Assembly: GCA_937925525.1 (NCBI GenBank)
Contig: CALALS010000247.1
Location: 1 to 7,338, forward strand
Direction of reading: 5' to 3'
Source: an uncultured Flavobacteriales bacterium
GTDB taxonomy: Bacteria > Bacteroidota > Bacteroidia > Flavobacteriales_E > Vicingaceae
DNA: 7,338 nucleotides
In this document: one piece after another, positions 1 to 6,521 of the stretch
Layout of the letters: the number at the start of each line of letters is the position of its first letter
Position numbering within the stretch: position 1 is the stretch's first letter
Program-made: the position numbers and the translations under genes
The notes under the pieces: generated by a model
Seen by the model: the letters and a program-made list of their open reading frames with translations, nothing else
Told to the model about the DNA's origin: nothing
Database searches by the model: none

Positions 1-116
1 CCACTTATGGTAAAAACATTACCCATGATGTAATTGAAAACTGTGGACACATGGGTTTCATTGAAAGTAAAAATGAAACCCTTGAATCCTTGGATAGATT
101 TTTGAAGAAACTATAG
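1..116 (+). CDS. C-terminal end of an alpha/beta-hydrolase-like protein (partial)
   Basis: An open frame enters from the left edge (first full codon at position 3) and stops at TAG 114-116, giving 37 residues. It contains ENCGHMGFIE, which resembles the loop carrying the catalytic histidine near the C-terminus of alpha/beta-hydrolase-fold enzymes (pattern GHxxxxE). It is followed by an amphipathic terminal helix ending in SLDRFLKKL, also typical of that fold. The nucleophile and acid residues lie outside the window, so substrate and activity cannot be judged. The gene is on the opposite strand to everything else here and converges on the T9SS gene whose stop is at 121-123, leaving 4 bp between the stops. 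Coding is likely; the family call rests on one short motif. Confidence 0.7.
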   Translation, partial: TYGKNITHDVIENCGHMGFIESKNETLESLDRFLKKL

Positions 117-120
117 CTTA

Positions 121-2514
121 TTATTTCAGTATAGTCACTTTACCTGTTTGTGTAATTTCTTCATCTTTTTTCGGTTTTACGACAAGCTTCCAAACGTACA
201 CATCAGTTTTTACCAGTTCATTCATGTAAGTACCTTTCCAAGATTCACCATGAGTAGATGATTCAAAAATCACTTCACCCCATCTATCAAAGATTCTGAA
301 AGAGTACTCAGTAAAATCACCATAAATAATTGGAGCAAAACCATCATTCAACCCATCCTTATCAGGCGTAAAAGTATTAGGCACATAAATAAAGAAGTCA
401 CAGTTTTCAAACAATATATTTATTTCATCACTACCCTGATGGTCACAAGATTTGTGCGAATAAGTCATTATGTAAGTACCCGAAGTATCTATTTCTCGGT
501 ATCTATTAGTACTACCATTTTCCCACATTAAGTTGTAGTAAGTAGAATTGATGTAAGGACTAAGAACAAAAGTTTGTCCCATACACAAAGTAGTATCTTC
601 CGGTAAATAAAAATCATACTGTGGAATAAAAGATATGTTAGCCGTATAAGTGCTATCACATCCATTAATAGATTGATATTTTACTTCATTATACCCAAAC
701 TTAGAAACATATTGTCCACCCACTAACGCACTATCACCTTGACAAATAATTAAATTCTGATGATTGGTAAAAGCATAATCAATAGTAAGAGTAACATTAA
801 CCGTACTATCACAACCCGAAGCACTACCATTAGGAATGGTATATGGATAAACACCCGCAGAAGAATAATATGTATTACCAATTAAAATACTATCGTTATC
901 ACAAATTCTGGCATTAGCATTACCCACAGAAGTAGGAATGATAGAAAGGTTGGTAATAACAATACTATCACACCCACTGGCCGAACCACCAAAAATGGTA
1001 TCGTTATAATTTCCGGCAAGAGTTTGGTACGCACCACCAAGAAGAATACTATCTCCTTGACAGATTTGCGCATTAGCATTACCTGTTACAAACTGATTAA
1101 CCGTTAAGGTAGTAACAACAATACTATCACACCCATTGGCAGCACCAGCAGAAATAGTATCATTATATACACCCGAAGTGTTTTGATAAGCTCCCGCTAA
1201 AAAGATGCTATCATTTTGACAAATAGAAGCATTTACATTATTAACCGGAACAGAATTTACGGTAAGATTGGTAATAATAATACTGTCACAACCGTTCACG
1301 GTATAAAGCGTATCGTTATATATACCAGAAGTAGTTTGATAAGCACCCTCAAGCAAAACACTATCTCCTTGACAAATAGTTGTATTAACATTTGAAGAGT
1401 AAGTTGGGTGTACAATTACTACAATTGTATCTAATGTTCCATCAACATTTACTACATAATCAGTATTAGTTGTTGGGAATACTATTAAAGTATCATTAGT
1501 TCCTAAACTAGTTCCTGGATTTCCGGAAACATACCAGTTATAATTTGTTCCAGGATCAGCAACCAAAACTGCAGAGTCTCCATTACATACATAAAGTGTG
1601 TCATTTGGAGGGTCAACTCCTGTAATTTCAAAATACACAGCATTTATATAATCAAGATTATGAGTGGTAGAGGTTATGAGAGAATAAGTAACCATGGTAG
1701 ATCCATTGGCTATGTTAGGGGCAATATCATATAACTCATCGGTATTTGCAGTACGACTGTCTCCAAAACCACCTAAAGTAATTAAAGCACCATTTGATAA
1801 AAGTCCGTCATCATATCCTCCTACCCAAGTATCTATTACTGTCCCGTTTATAGAAAGGGTAGATCTTTGTGTGTTGTCACCCACAGCAAAGTTAACCCCA
1901 ACACCTAAAGTTGCCTGAAAGCCTGGAAGTCCTGTATTTATTGGTGAGGTAACAATGTTGTCGGTTACTAATGTTCCTGTATTATCACAGCCAATTGAAA
2001 CATGGATAGCAGAATTAAGAACCGTTGGATTGTTCCACACAACGATAATTCCAACACCATCAATCCTAGATGTATGAGCAGCAGCTTCAGCAGATGTATA
2101 AGTGATATTTGTTCCGGCAGGAGCAGCGTTAAGACCTGCACTCAATAAACCAGTTGCATCCATATATCTTACCCAAGTATTAGGGGTAGCCGTTGAAATA
2201 TTAGTCATATTTATGGCTGCAGGGCCAAACCCACCACCACTTAAAGTTACAGCATTTGCAGGAGGGGGAGTTGCTTGCTGATATATAGTGGCGTAGTAAA
2301 TATATACTCTATGTACAGTTGTTGCCCCAGTAGGTTTTTCAATAGTAATGGGACAATTAGCTCCATTAGTTCCACAGGCATCGGCTCTTACTTGATATTT
2401 ACCAAATATATTTAAAAGCTGATTCATTTGTGCATTAACAGAGTTTGCAAATGCAAATAGCATAAATACTAAAGTTATTCTGCTAATTAATTTGGTTAGT
2501 TTTTTTTGTTTCAT
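121..2514 (-). CDS. Secreted T9SS cargo protein with five Cys-paired repeats and type B sorting domain (gene B)
   Basis: A 797-residue exported protein. Residues 1-28 form a signal peptide (Lys-rich start, hydrophobic core, cleavage near VNA/Q). Residues ~30-300 are a beta-rich domain with short motifs such as RVYIYYATI and GVGIIVVWNNP; it vaguely recalls DUF3344-type surface domains, but I do not recognise it firmly. Residues ~303-370 are an Ig-like domain (CNGDS, YNWY, GTNDTL). Residues 371-632 hold five repeats of 51-53 residues, each with an ICxxDS and a GCDS motif. Residues ~633-705 form a second Ig/PKD-like domain. Residues ~707-797 are the type B T9SS sorting domain (VPNTFTPDKDGLNDGF, FRIFDRWGEVIFES, VWKLVV, GKVTILK). 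In this family the domain directs export across the outer membrane. The ATG lies 13 bp after the stop of paralog gene A, so the two are probably one transcript. No Shine-Dalgarno is seen, as is usual in Bacteroidetes. An adhesin or surface-binding role is inferred. Confidence 0.93.
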   Translation of the reverse strand: MKQKKLTKLISRITLVFMLFAFANSVNAQMNQLLNIFGKYQVRADACGTNGANCPITIEKPTGATTVHRVYIYYATIYQQATPPPANAVTLSGGGFGPAAINMTNISTATPNTWVRYMDATGLLSAGLNAAPAGTNITYTSAEAAAHTSRIDGVGIIVVWNNPTVLNSAIHVSIGCDNTGTLVTDNIVTSPINTGLPGFQATLGVGVNFAVGDNTQRSTLSINGTVIDTWVGGYDDGLLSNGALITLGGFGDSRTANTDELYDIAPNIANGSTMVTYSLITSTTHNLDYINAVYFEITGVDPPNDTLYVCNGDSAVLVADPGTNYNWYVSGNPGTSLGTNDTLIVFPTTNTDYVVNVDGTLDTIVVIVHPTYSSNVNTTICQGDSVLLEGAYQTTSGIYNDTLYTVNGCDSIIITNLTVNSVPVNNVNASICQNDSIFLAGAYQNTSGVYNDTISAGAANGCDSIVVTTLTVNQFVTGNANAQICQGDSILLGGAYQTLAGNYNDTIFGGSASGCDSIVITNLSIIPTSVGNANARICDNDSILIGNTYYSSAGVYPYTIPNGSASGCDSTVNVTLTIDYAFTNHQNLIICQGDSALVGGQYVSKFGYNEVKYQSINGCDSTYTANISFIPQYDFYLPEDTTLCMGQTFVLSPYINSTYYNLMWENGSTNRYREIDTSGTYIMTYSHKSCDHQGSDEINILFENCDFFIYVPNTFTPDKDGLNDGFAPIIYGDFTEYSFRIFDRWGEVIFESSTHGESWKGTYMNELVKTDVYVWKLVVKPKKDEEITQTGKVTILK
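619..1404 (-). repeat. Five tandem ~156-bp intragenic repeats in gene B
   Basis: Units in coding order are 1249-1404, 1090-1248, 931-1089, 772-930 and 619-771 (52, 53, 53, 53 and 51 residues). Each encodes ICxxDS, then GxY, then GCDS followed by a beta strand. Cysteine pairs are C381/C409, C432/C462, C485/C515, C538/C568 and C591/C619, always 28 or 30 residues apart, which suggests one disulfide per unit. At the DNA level units 2 and 3 are the most alike; both contain acaatactatcacaccca. Unit 5 is the most diverged. Confidence 0.88.
851..1415. repeat. Long identical direct repeat, copy in gene B
   Basis: These 565 bp match 3258-3822 base for base (constant offset 2407) by direct reading. They encode residues ~367-555 of gene B: the end of the Ig-like domain, repeats 1-3 and half of repeat 4. 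The first mismatch on the left is 850/3257; just beyond it there are 7 differences in 70 bp (781-850 against 3188-3257). On the right, identity falls sharply from 1416/3823 on. Confidence 0.95.
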
Positions 2515-2527
2515 AATAATTATGATT

Positions 2528-4720
2528 TTATTTCAATATAGTCACTTTACCTGTTTGTGTAATTTCTTTATCCTTTTTCGGCTTTACGATAAGCTTCCAG
2601 ACATAGACATCTGTTTTTACCATTTCATTTTTATAAGTACCTTTCCAAGACTCACCGTGAGTAGAAGATTCAAAAATAACTTCACCCCATCGGTCAAAAA
2701 TTCTGAAAGAGTAATCCGTAAACTCACCATAAATAACAGGCGCAAAACCATCATTTAAACCATCCTTATCAGGCGTAAAAGTGTTAGGCACGTAAATAAA
2801 GAAATCACAATTTTCAAACAATACATTTATTTCATCTGTACCTTGGTGATTACAAGACTTGTGCGAATAAGTCATGATGTAAGTACCCGAAGTATCAATT
2901 TCTCTGTATCGGTTAGTACTACCATTTTCCCACATCAAATTATAGTAAGTAGAATTGATATAAGGACTAAGAATGAAAGTTTGCCCCATACACAAAGTAG
3001 TATCTTCCGGCAAATAAAAATCATACTGCGGAATAAAAGAGATGGTAGCCGTATAAGTACTATCACATCCATTAATAGATTGATAAGAAACCTGATTAAA
3101 ACCAAACTTAGAAACATACTGTCCACCCACTAAGGCACTATCCCCCTGACAAATAATTAAATCCTGATGATTAGTAAAAGCATAATCAACAGTAAGGGTA
3201 ACATTAACGGTACTATCACAACCCGAAGCACTACCGTTAGGGATAGTATATGGATAGACACCCGCAGAAGAATAATATGTATTACCAATTAAAATACTAT
3301 CGTTATCACAAATTCTGGCATTAGCATTACCCACAGAAGTAGGAATGATAGAAAGGTTGGTAATAACAATACTATCACACCCACTGGCCGAACCACCAAA
3401 AATGGTATCGTTATAATTTCCGGCAAGAGTTTGGTACGCACCACCAAGAAGAATACTATCTCCTTGACAGATTTGCGCATTAGCATTACCTGTTACAAAC
3501 TGATTAACCGTTAAGGTAGTAACAACAATACTATCACACCCATTGGCAGCACCAGCAGAAATAGTATCATTATATACACCCGAAGTGTTTTGATAAGCTC
3601 CCGCTAAAAAGATGCTATCATTTTGACAAATAGAAGCATTTACATTATTAACCGGAACAGAATTTACGGTAAGATTGGTAATAATAATACTGTCACAACC
3701 GTTCACGGTATAAAGCGTATCGTTATATATACCAGAAGTAGTTTGATAAGCACCCTCAAGCAAAACACTATCTCCTTGACAAATAGTTGTATTAACATTT
3801 GAAGAGTAAGTTGGGTGTACAACAACATCAACGGTATCGTTAGTTCCGTCAATGCTTACCACATAAGTTGTAGTAGTAGAAGGAGAAACGAAAAGTGTAT
3901 CGTTAGTTCCAAGACTAACCCCAGGGTTTCCTGACTGATACCAATTATAGGCACTACCTCCATTAGCATGAATCATAGCTTGGTCTCCATTACAAATGGT
4001 GTCACCAATAGCGCCACTTAAACATGGATTTAATACTACAGATACATCATCGATATAATAAATAGAATACGTTCTTGAACCTCCAGTTACAGGGGTTTTT
4101 CCTGTGTTAGCATCATCATAAAAGTTGCCAATTGTAATCCATCTTTCTCCACCTGCCGCAGTGTAGGTTCCACAAAGTTGTGTCCAGCCATTTTTATTTG
4201 CCATAGGTGCTCCTGCCGGGTTTCGAACCTGGGGAATAACATTAATATTTGTCCAGCCCGTACCACCAAAAGAATTATTAGATAGATGTGCGCCTAGGTT
4301 GTCAATGGCAATTTGCCCGCTTTCAGATAGAGACCATTTAAAACAAACATCATAACATTGTCCAGCAACTAATGTTTGGGTAAGTTGAACTTGAACATAT
4401 TCTCTAGCATTAAAAGTAGAGGTGTAGCCACCAATAATACCTACGTAAGCTACTCCAGTAGCTGCTGGTTCATTACCGTAAGTATTGTTTGGGACATTCC
4501 AGGTAGCATTCCCACAAGTATTAAAATAATCGGCAGTTCCACTGTGTCCGGCAGGGATTTGCCAAGGTGGGGCATCAGGGATTCTTCCCCAAGTGTTTGG
4601 ACAAGCTGTATTTGTTTCAAAACTAGGGTTTGGAACTAAGTTTTGTGCATTTAACAAAATTATATTGCACAAAACAAACACAAAAGTGAATAAAATATTT
4701 TTGGAGACTTTATTTCTCAT
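2528..4720 (-). CDS. Secreted T9SS cargo protein with CBM-like N-domain, five Cys-paired repeats and type B sorting domain (gene A)
   Basis: A 730-residue exported protein if started at ATG 4718-4720. The frame can be extended four codons to a GTG at 4730-4732, but the ATG gives a standard signal peptide (residues 1-25, ending LLNA/Q). Residues ~26-230 look like a galactose-binding/CBM4-9-type jelly roll: NLVPNPSFE, then a VAYVGI segment, REYVQVQL, AGQCYDVCFKW, and a closing YYIDDVSVVL strand. This fold often binds glycans, though no ligand can be named. Residues ~238-303 form an Ig-like domain; 304-565 hold five ~52-residue repeats with paired cysteines; ~566-643 form a second Ig/PKD-like domain; ~644-730 are the type B T9SS sorting domain. 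From the first Ig-like domain onward it is a paralog of the next gene downstream; 565 bp are identical between them. It lies 57 bp after the DUF393-like gene, behind an inverted-repeat structure. Attachment or glycan binding outside the cell is inferred. Confidence 0.92.
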   Translation of the reverse strand: MRNKVSKNILFTFVFVLCNIILLNAQNLVPNPSFETNTACPNTWGRIPDAPPWQIPAGHSGTADYFNTCGNATWNVPNNTYGNEPAATGVAYVGIIGGYTSTFNAREYVQVQLTQTLVAGQCYDVCFKWSLSESGQIAIDNLGAHLSNNSFGGTGWTNINVIPQVRNPAGAPMANKNGWTQLCGTYTAAGGERWITIGNFYDDANTGKTPVTGGSRTYSIYYIDDVSVVLNPCLSGAIGDTICNGDQAMIHANGGSAYNWYQSGNPGVSLGTNDTLFVSPSTTTTYVVSIDGTNDTVDVVVHPTYSSNVNTTICQGDSVLLEGAYQTTSGIYNDTLYTVNGCDSIIITNLTVNSVPVNNVNASICQNDSIFLAGAYQNTSGVYNDTISAGAANGCDSIVVTTLTVNQFVTGNANAQICQGDSILLGGAYQTLAGNYNDTIFGGSASGCDSIVITNLSIIPTSVGNANARICDNDSILIGNTYYSSAGVYPYTIPNGSASGCDSTVNVTLTVDYAFTNHQDLIICQGDSALVGGQYVSKFGFNQVSYQSINGCDSTYTATISFIPQYDFYLPEDTTLCMGQTFILSPYINSTYYNLMWENGSTNRYREIDTSGTYIMTYSHKSCNHQGTDEINVLFENCDFFIYVPNTFTPDKDGLNDGFAPVIYGEFTDYSFRIFDRWGEVIFESSTHGESWKGTYKNEMVKTDVYVWKLIVKPKKDKEITQTGKVTILK
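3026..3811 (-). repeat. Five tandem ~156-bp intragenic repeats in gene A
   Basis: Same five-unit array as in gene B, shifted by 2407 bp (protein residues 304-565 from the ATG start). Units 1-3 and half of unit 4 are identical to gene B. Units 4b and 5 differ at about one base in ten, mostly at third codon positions, with a few amino-acid changes such as GFNQVSY for GYNEVKY. Confidence 0.88.
3258..3822. repeat. Long identical direct repeat, copy in gene A
   Basis: Partner of the block at 851-1415, in the same orientation and the same reading frame. The gene A/B alignment continues past its left edge at about 90% identity to the stop codons. To the right it fades through the first Ig-like domain and is lost in the unrelated N-terminal domains. 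Confidence 0.95.
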
Positions 4721-4723
4721 AGC

Positions 4724-4770
4724 GTCAAGCACATAGTATAGACGAATATACTTATAAAAGGTTGCTTGAC
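4724..4770 (-). promoter_or_regulatory. Nested inverted repeats before gene A (possible leader structure or operator)
   Basis: An outer perfect 8-bp pair, gtcaagca (4724-4731) with tgcttgac (4763-4770), encloses an inner perfect 6-bp pair, agtata (4735-4740) with tatact (4747-4752), around the loop gacgaa. The structure fills most of the 57-bp gap between genes and ends 3 bp before the ATG. A weak -7-like TATATTCG (4750-4743, minus) sits inside it, without a matching -33 box. It lacks a T-run, so it is not a typical terminator. Function is inferred only. Confidence 0.35.
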
Positions 4771-4777
4771 ATAACTT

Positions 4778-5176
4778 TTAGGGTAAAAGCTTTTCTCTTT
4801 CTTCAAGCGTTGGCATTCTGCAAGTTTCTTTTTTACCAAACCACTTATAGCGGTTTTTGGCAATAATGTCGTAAAAAAAATCCCTAATGAATGCCGGGAA
4901 GATGTAAAAAGCGCCAATTAACCTCCATATTCCGCCAACTGTAATGCAAATCTTTATAGCCGCAGTAGACTTATAATATAGTTTTCCATTTTGCATAAAA
5001 GCAATACTATCAAATTTTTCAAGCTCTCCGCCTGGATATAGTTTTTTTGCTGTTTCTCCTTGAAGCGGAGTAAAAATAAAATTATTACGCTTATCTATTT
5101 TAAAAAGAAGAAAAATGAACTTGTTGCAAAGCACACAAAAACAAAAAAAAAAAACGATATTGGAATATTCTGACAT
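4778..5176 (-). CDS. DUF393/DCC-family thiol-oxidoreductase-like protein with altered active-site loop
   Basis: A 132-residue protein matching the small DCC (DUF393) family: an N-terminal beta strand followed by a cysteine motif, then CNKF, KIDKRNNFIFTPLQGE, a middle segment DSIAFMQNGKLYYKSTAA, then GGIWRLIGAFYIFPAFIRDFFYDIIAKNRYKWFG and CRMP near the end. All are hallmarks of the family, and the length is normal. The family signature is DGxCxxC; here the CxxC survives (C14-V-L-C17), but the expected Asp-Gly is replaced by Phe11-Cys12, encoded by a run of 12 T (complement of 5143-5154). The frame is intact throughout, so this is either a diverged active site, the start of decay, or a base-calling problem in the homopolymer. 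It starts 34 bp after the TlpA-like gene stop with no strong promoter of its own, so it is probably co-transcribed with it. The family is predicted to be thiol-disulfide oxidoreductases of unknown substrate. Confidence 0.85.
   Translation of the reverse strand: MSEYSNIVFFFCFCVLCNKFIFLLFKIDKRNNFIFTPLQGETAKKLYPGGELEKFDSIAFMQNGKLYYKSTAAIKICITVGGIWRLIGAFYIFPAFIRDFFYDIIAKNRYKWFGKKETCRMPTLEEREKLLP
5137..5154 (-). repeat. Homopolymer tract (T12-G-T5 in the coding strand) in the DUF393-like gene
   Basis: The plus strand reads A5-C-A12 (5137-5154). In the coding strand this is GTT followed by T-rich codons giving VFFFCF just before the conserved CVLC. A 12-base homopolymer so early in a gene can slip during replication or transcription and is also prone to sequencing error. 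It covers exactly the codons that should specify Asp-Gly in this family. Confidence 0.85.
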
Positions 5177-5210
5177 AATAAGACTTCATAAAGGTAAGAA
5201 TAATCCTGAT

Positions 5211-6473
5211 TTACTCTCTTAAAAGCCTGTCAATAAATCTGTAAGTATCGGAAACGTAATTTTCGTAATACATTCCTGTTCCGGGACCATAAAATCCGGT
5301 ATGTATTTTTCTCACGTTTCCTTTTTTATCAATGAAAAAAGAAGTAGGAAAGGAAGTGATTTGATTTACTTGAGGGAATAACTGACTGGCACTTGCTTTG
5401 CCAACTTTTCCGCTTACTAAAAAGTCATATTCACAGCCATAAAAATCTTTCATTTTTCTAATTCTGGAAGAGGCAATTTTGAAATCTTCTGTAGTTTCAA
5501 AGCCGATTGTAATAATTTCAAAGCCAAGTGAATGATACTTTTTATAAAGTTCATTATAAAACTTCATTTCATCAGCACAATTAGGACACCAAGAGCCCAT
5601 TATTTGAACAATCACTACTTTGTTTTTGTACTTTTCATCTTTAAGAGAAACTAAATTACTATCAATATCATAAAGAGAAAAATTGATAGCCCTTTCTCCT
5701 TTTCGCATATAGGTTAGGGAATCAGGGTGAGTTAATTCAAAGTGGTCATTTCTTTTAGCGGTCCAATTTTCTTTCCAATGAGAACCTGACCAAAAGTAAC
5801 CTTCAATATTTCCAAATTCATTAACATCTCCTTTGAATAGAAAAGCGTGAGAACCATCAAATGCCGATAAATAAATCTTGTTGTTTACTTCTACACCTTG
5901 TAAGAAACGATAATCTCCTGTTTCGGTTAGAAAAGTTCCATGAAGCTCTCCGTTAACTTGCTCAAAAATTCCCTTAGCCCTGTAATGGTTGTTTGAAGAG
6001 GGGCTAAAATCCACCTCCCATCCTCCAACAACAGATTTAGGTTCTACCGCTTCTTCTGTAATAAACCTATTATGGTTGTTATACTCTAGCGCAAATGGCA
6101 GAGAGTAATTAGAGCCTTTGTCAAAGTTGAACCATAAACCGGTAATTAAAGAGTCATTTATGATTTTACCTCTAAACTCAGAATCAAAAAGCGGAGTTTT
6201 AATGATAACTGAATCATCTAAAACACTAAAATCATTTAAAATGATTTCTTCTTTAGCATTGATTATTTTAAGTAGGTAACTACTGTCTTTTTCAATAACT
6301 GCGTTTACAGGAAGCTCTTCTTCTCCTAGATTTAAAGCTAAACGCCAATGCCCTTCTTTAATTAAATTTACGGAAAGAGTATCTGTTTTTGAATTGTTGG
6401 TATTATTACTTTCAGAACTACATCCGCTAAGTAATACTACTGATAAAAATAATATGAAAAAATACCTATACAT
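5211..6473 (-). CDS. TlpA/ResA-like thioredoxin-fold lipoprotein
   Basis: A 420-residue protein. The N-terminus is a lipoprotein signal with lipobox LLSGC (Cys18 acylated), followed by a Ser/Asn-rich linker. Residues ~35-245 form a beta-rich domain of the kind that precedes the thioredoxin domain in many Bacteroidetes TlpA proteins (GHWRLALNLG, ELPVNAVI, then a second lipocalin-like stretch with GYFWSGSHWKENWTA). Residues ~257-420 are a TlpA/ResA/AhpC-TSA-type thioredoxin domain: KGERAINFSLYDIDSN, VVIVQIMGSWCPNC with active-site C296-P-N-C299, and the cis-proline loop SFPTSFFIDKKG (Pro376). Proteins of this class reduce or exchange disulfides on the periplasmic side of the membrane. No acidic surface-export signal follows Cys18, so periplasmic orientation is expected. 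A promoter-like site lies directly upstream (6488-6519). It probably heads an operon including the DUF393-like gene. The physiological partner is unknown; secreted Cys-rich proteins are encoded just downstream. Confidence 0.92.
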   Translation of the reverse strand: MYRYFFILFLSVVLLSGCSSESNNTNNSKTDTLSVNLIKEGHWRLALNLGEEELPVNAVIEKDSSYLLKIINAKEEIILNDFSVLDDSVIIKTPLFDSEFRGKIINDSLITGLWFNFDKGSNYSLPFALEYNNHNRFITEEAVEPKSVVGGWEVDFSPSSNNHYRAKGIFEQVNGELHGTFLTETGDYRFLQGVEVNNKIYLSAFDGSHAFLFKGDVNEFGNIEGYFWSGSHWKENWTAKRNDHFELTHPDSLTYMRKGERAINFSLYDIDSNLVSLKDEKYKNKVVIVQIMGSWCPNCADEMKFYNELYKKYHSLGFEIITIGFETTEDFKIASSRIRKMKDFYGCEYDFLVSGKVGKASASQLFPQVNQITSFPTSFFIDKKGNVRKIHTGFYGPGTGMYYENYVSDTYRFIDRLLRE

Positions 6474-6487
6474 TTATTTGTGTGTGG

Positions 6488-6519
6488 CGAAAGTATGCTA
6501 ATTGACAGAAATACAAAAA
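6488..6519 (-). promoter_or_regulatory. Bacteroidetes-type promoter for the TlpA-like gene
   Basis: On the minus strand TTTTTG (6519-6514) is followed after 18 bp by TACTTTCG (6495-6488). The Bacteroidetes sigma-factor consensus is TTTG near -33 and TAnnTTTG near -7; the second box differs at one base (C for T). The site lies within the 48-bp gap between two genes and about 14 bp before the ATG at 6473. Expected transcription starts only a few bases before the start codon. Confidence 0.55.
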
Positions 6520-6521
6520 TC

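Noticed and set aside
882..1079. A 65-residue minus-strand open frame, repeated identically at 3289-3486
   Set aside because: It lies inside the repeat arrays of the two T9SS genes in another frame. It exists twice only because the underlying DNA is identical. It is hydrophobic from the frame shift and has no start signal.
619..1404. CRISPR array suggested by regular ~156-bp spacing
   Set aside because: Units are protein-coding throughout, far longer than CRISPR repeat-spacer units, and vary at third codon positions.
2515..2527. A mobile-element junction or target duplication between genes A and B
   Set aside because: The 13-bp gap is plain AT-rich sequence with no terminal inverted repeats and no transposase gene nearby. 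Tandem duplication by homologous recombination is enough.
4721..4732. GTG start four codons upstream for gene A
   Set aside because: The ATG at 4718-4720 gives a normal signal peptide beginning MRNKVSKN. The extension adds acidic LDA before it and overlaps the outer inverted-repeat arm.
4717..4917. A 66-residue minus-strand open frame overlapping the end of the DUF393-like gene
   Set aside because: It overlaps the conserved C-terminal part of the DUF393-like gene in another frame and has no recognisable motif.
4778..5176. Frameshifted pseudogene at the T-run of the DUF393-like gene
   Set aside because: The frame is open from ATG to stop and the family motifs on both sides of the run are in the same frame. 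No single insertion or deletion restores Asp-Gly, so substitution is the simpler reading.
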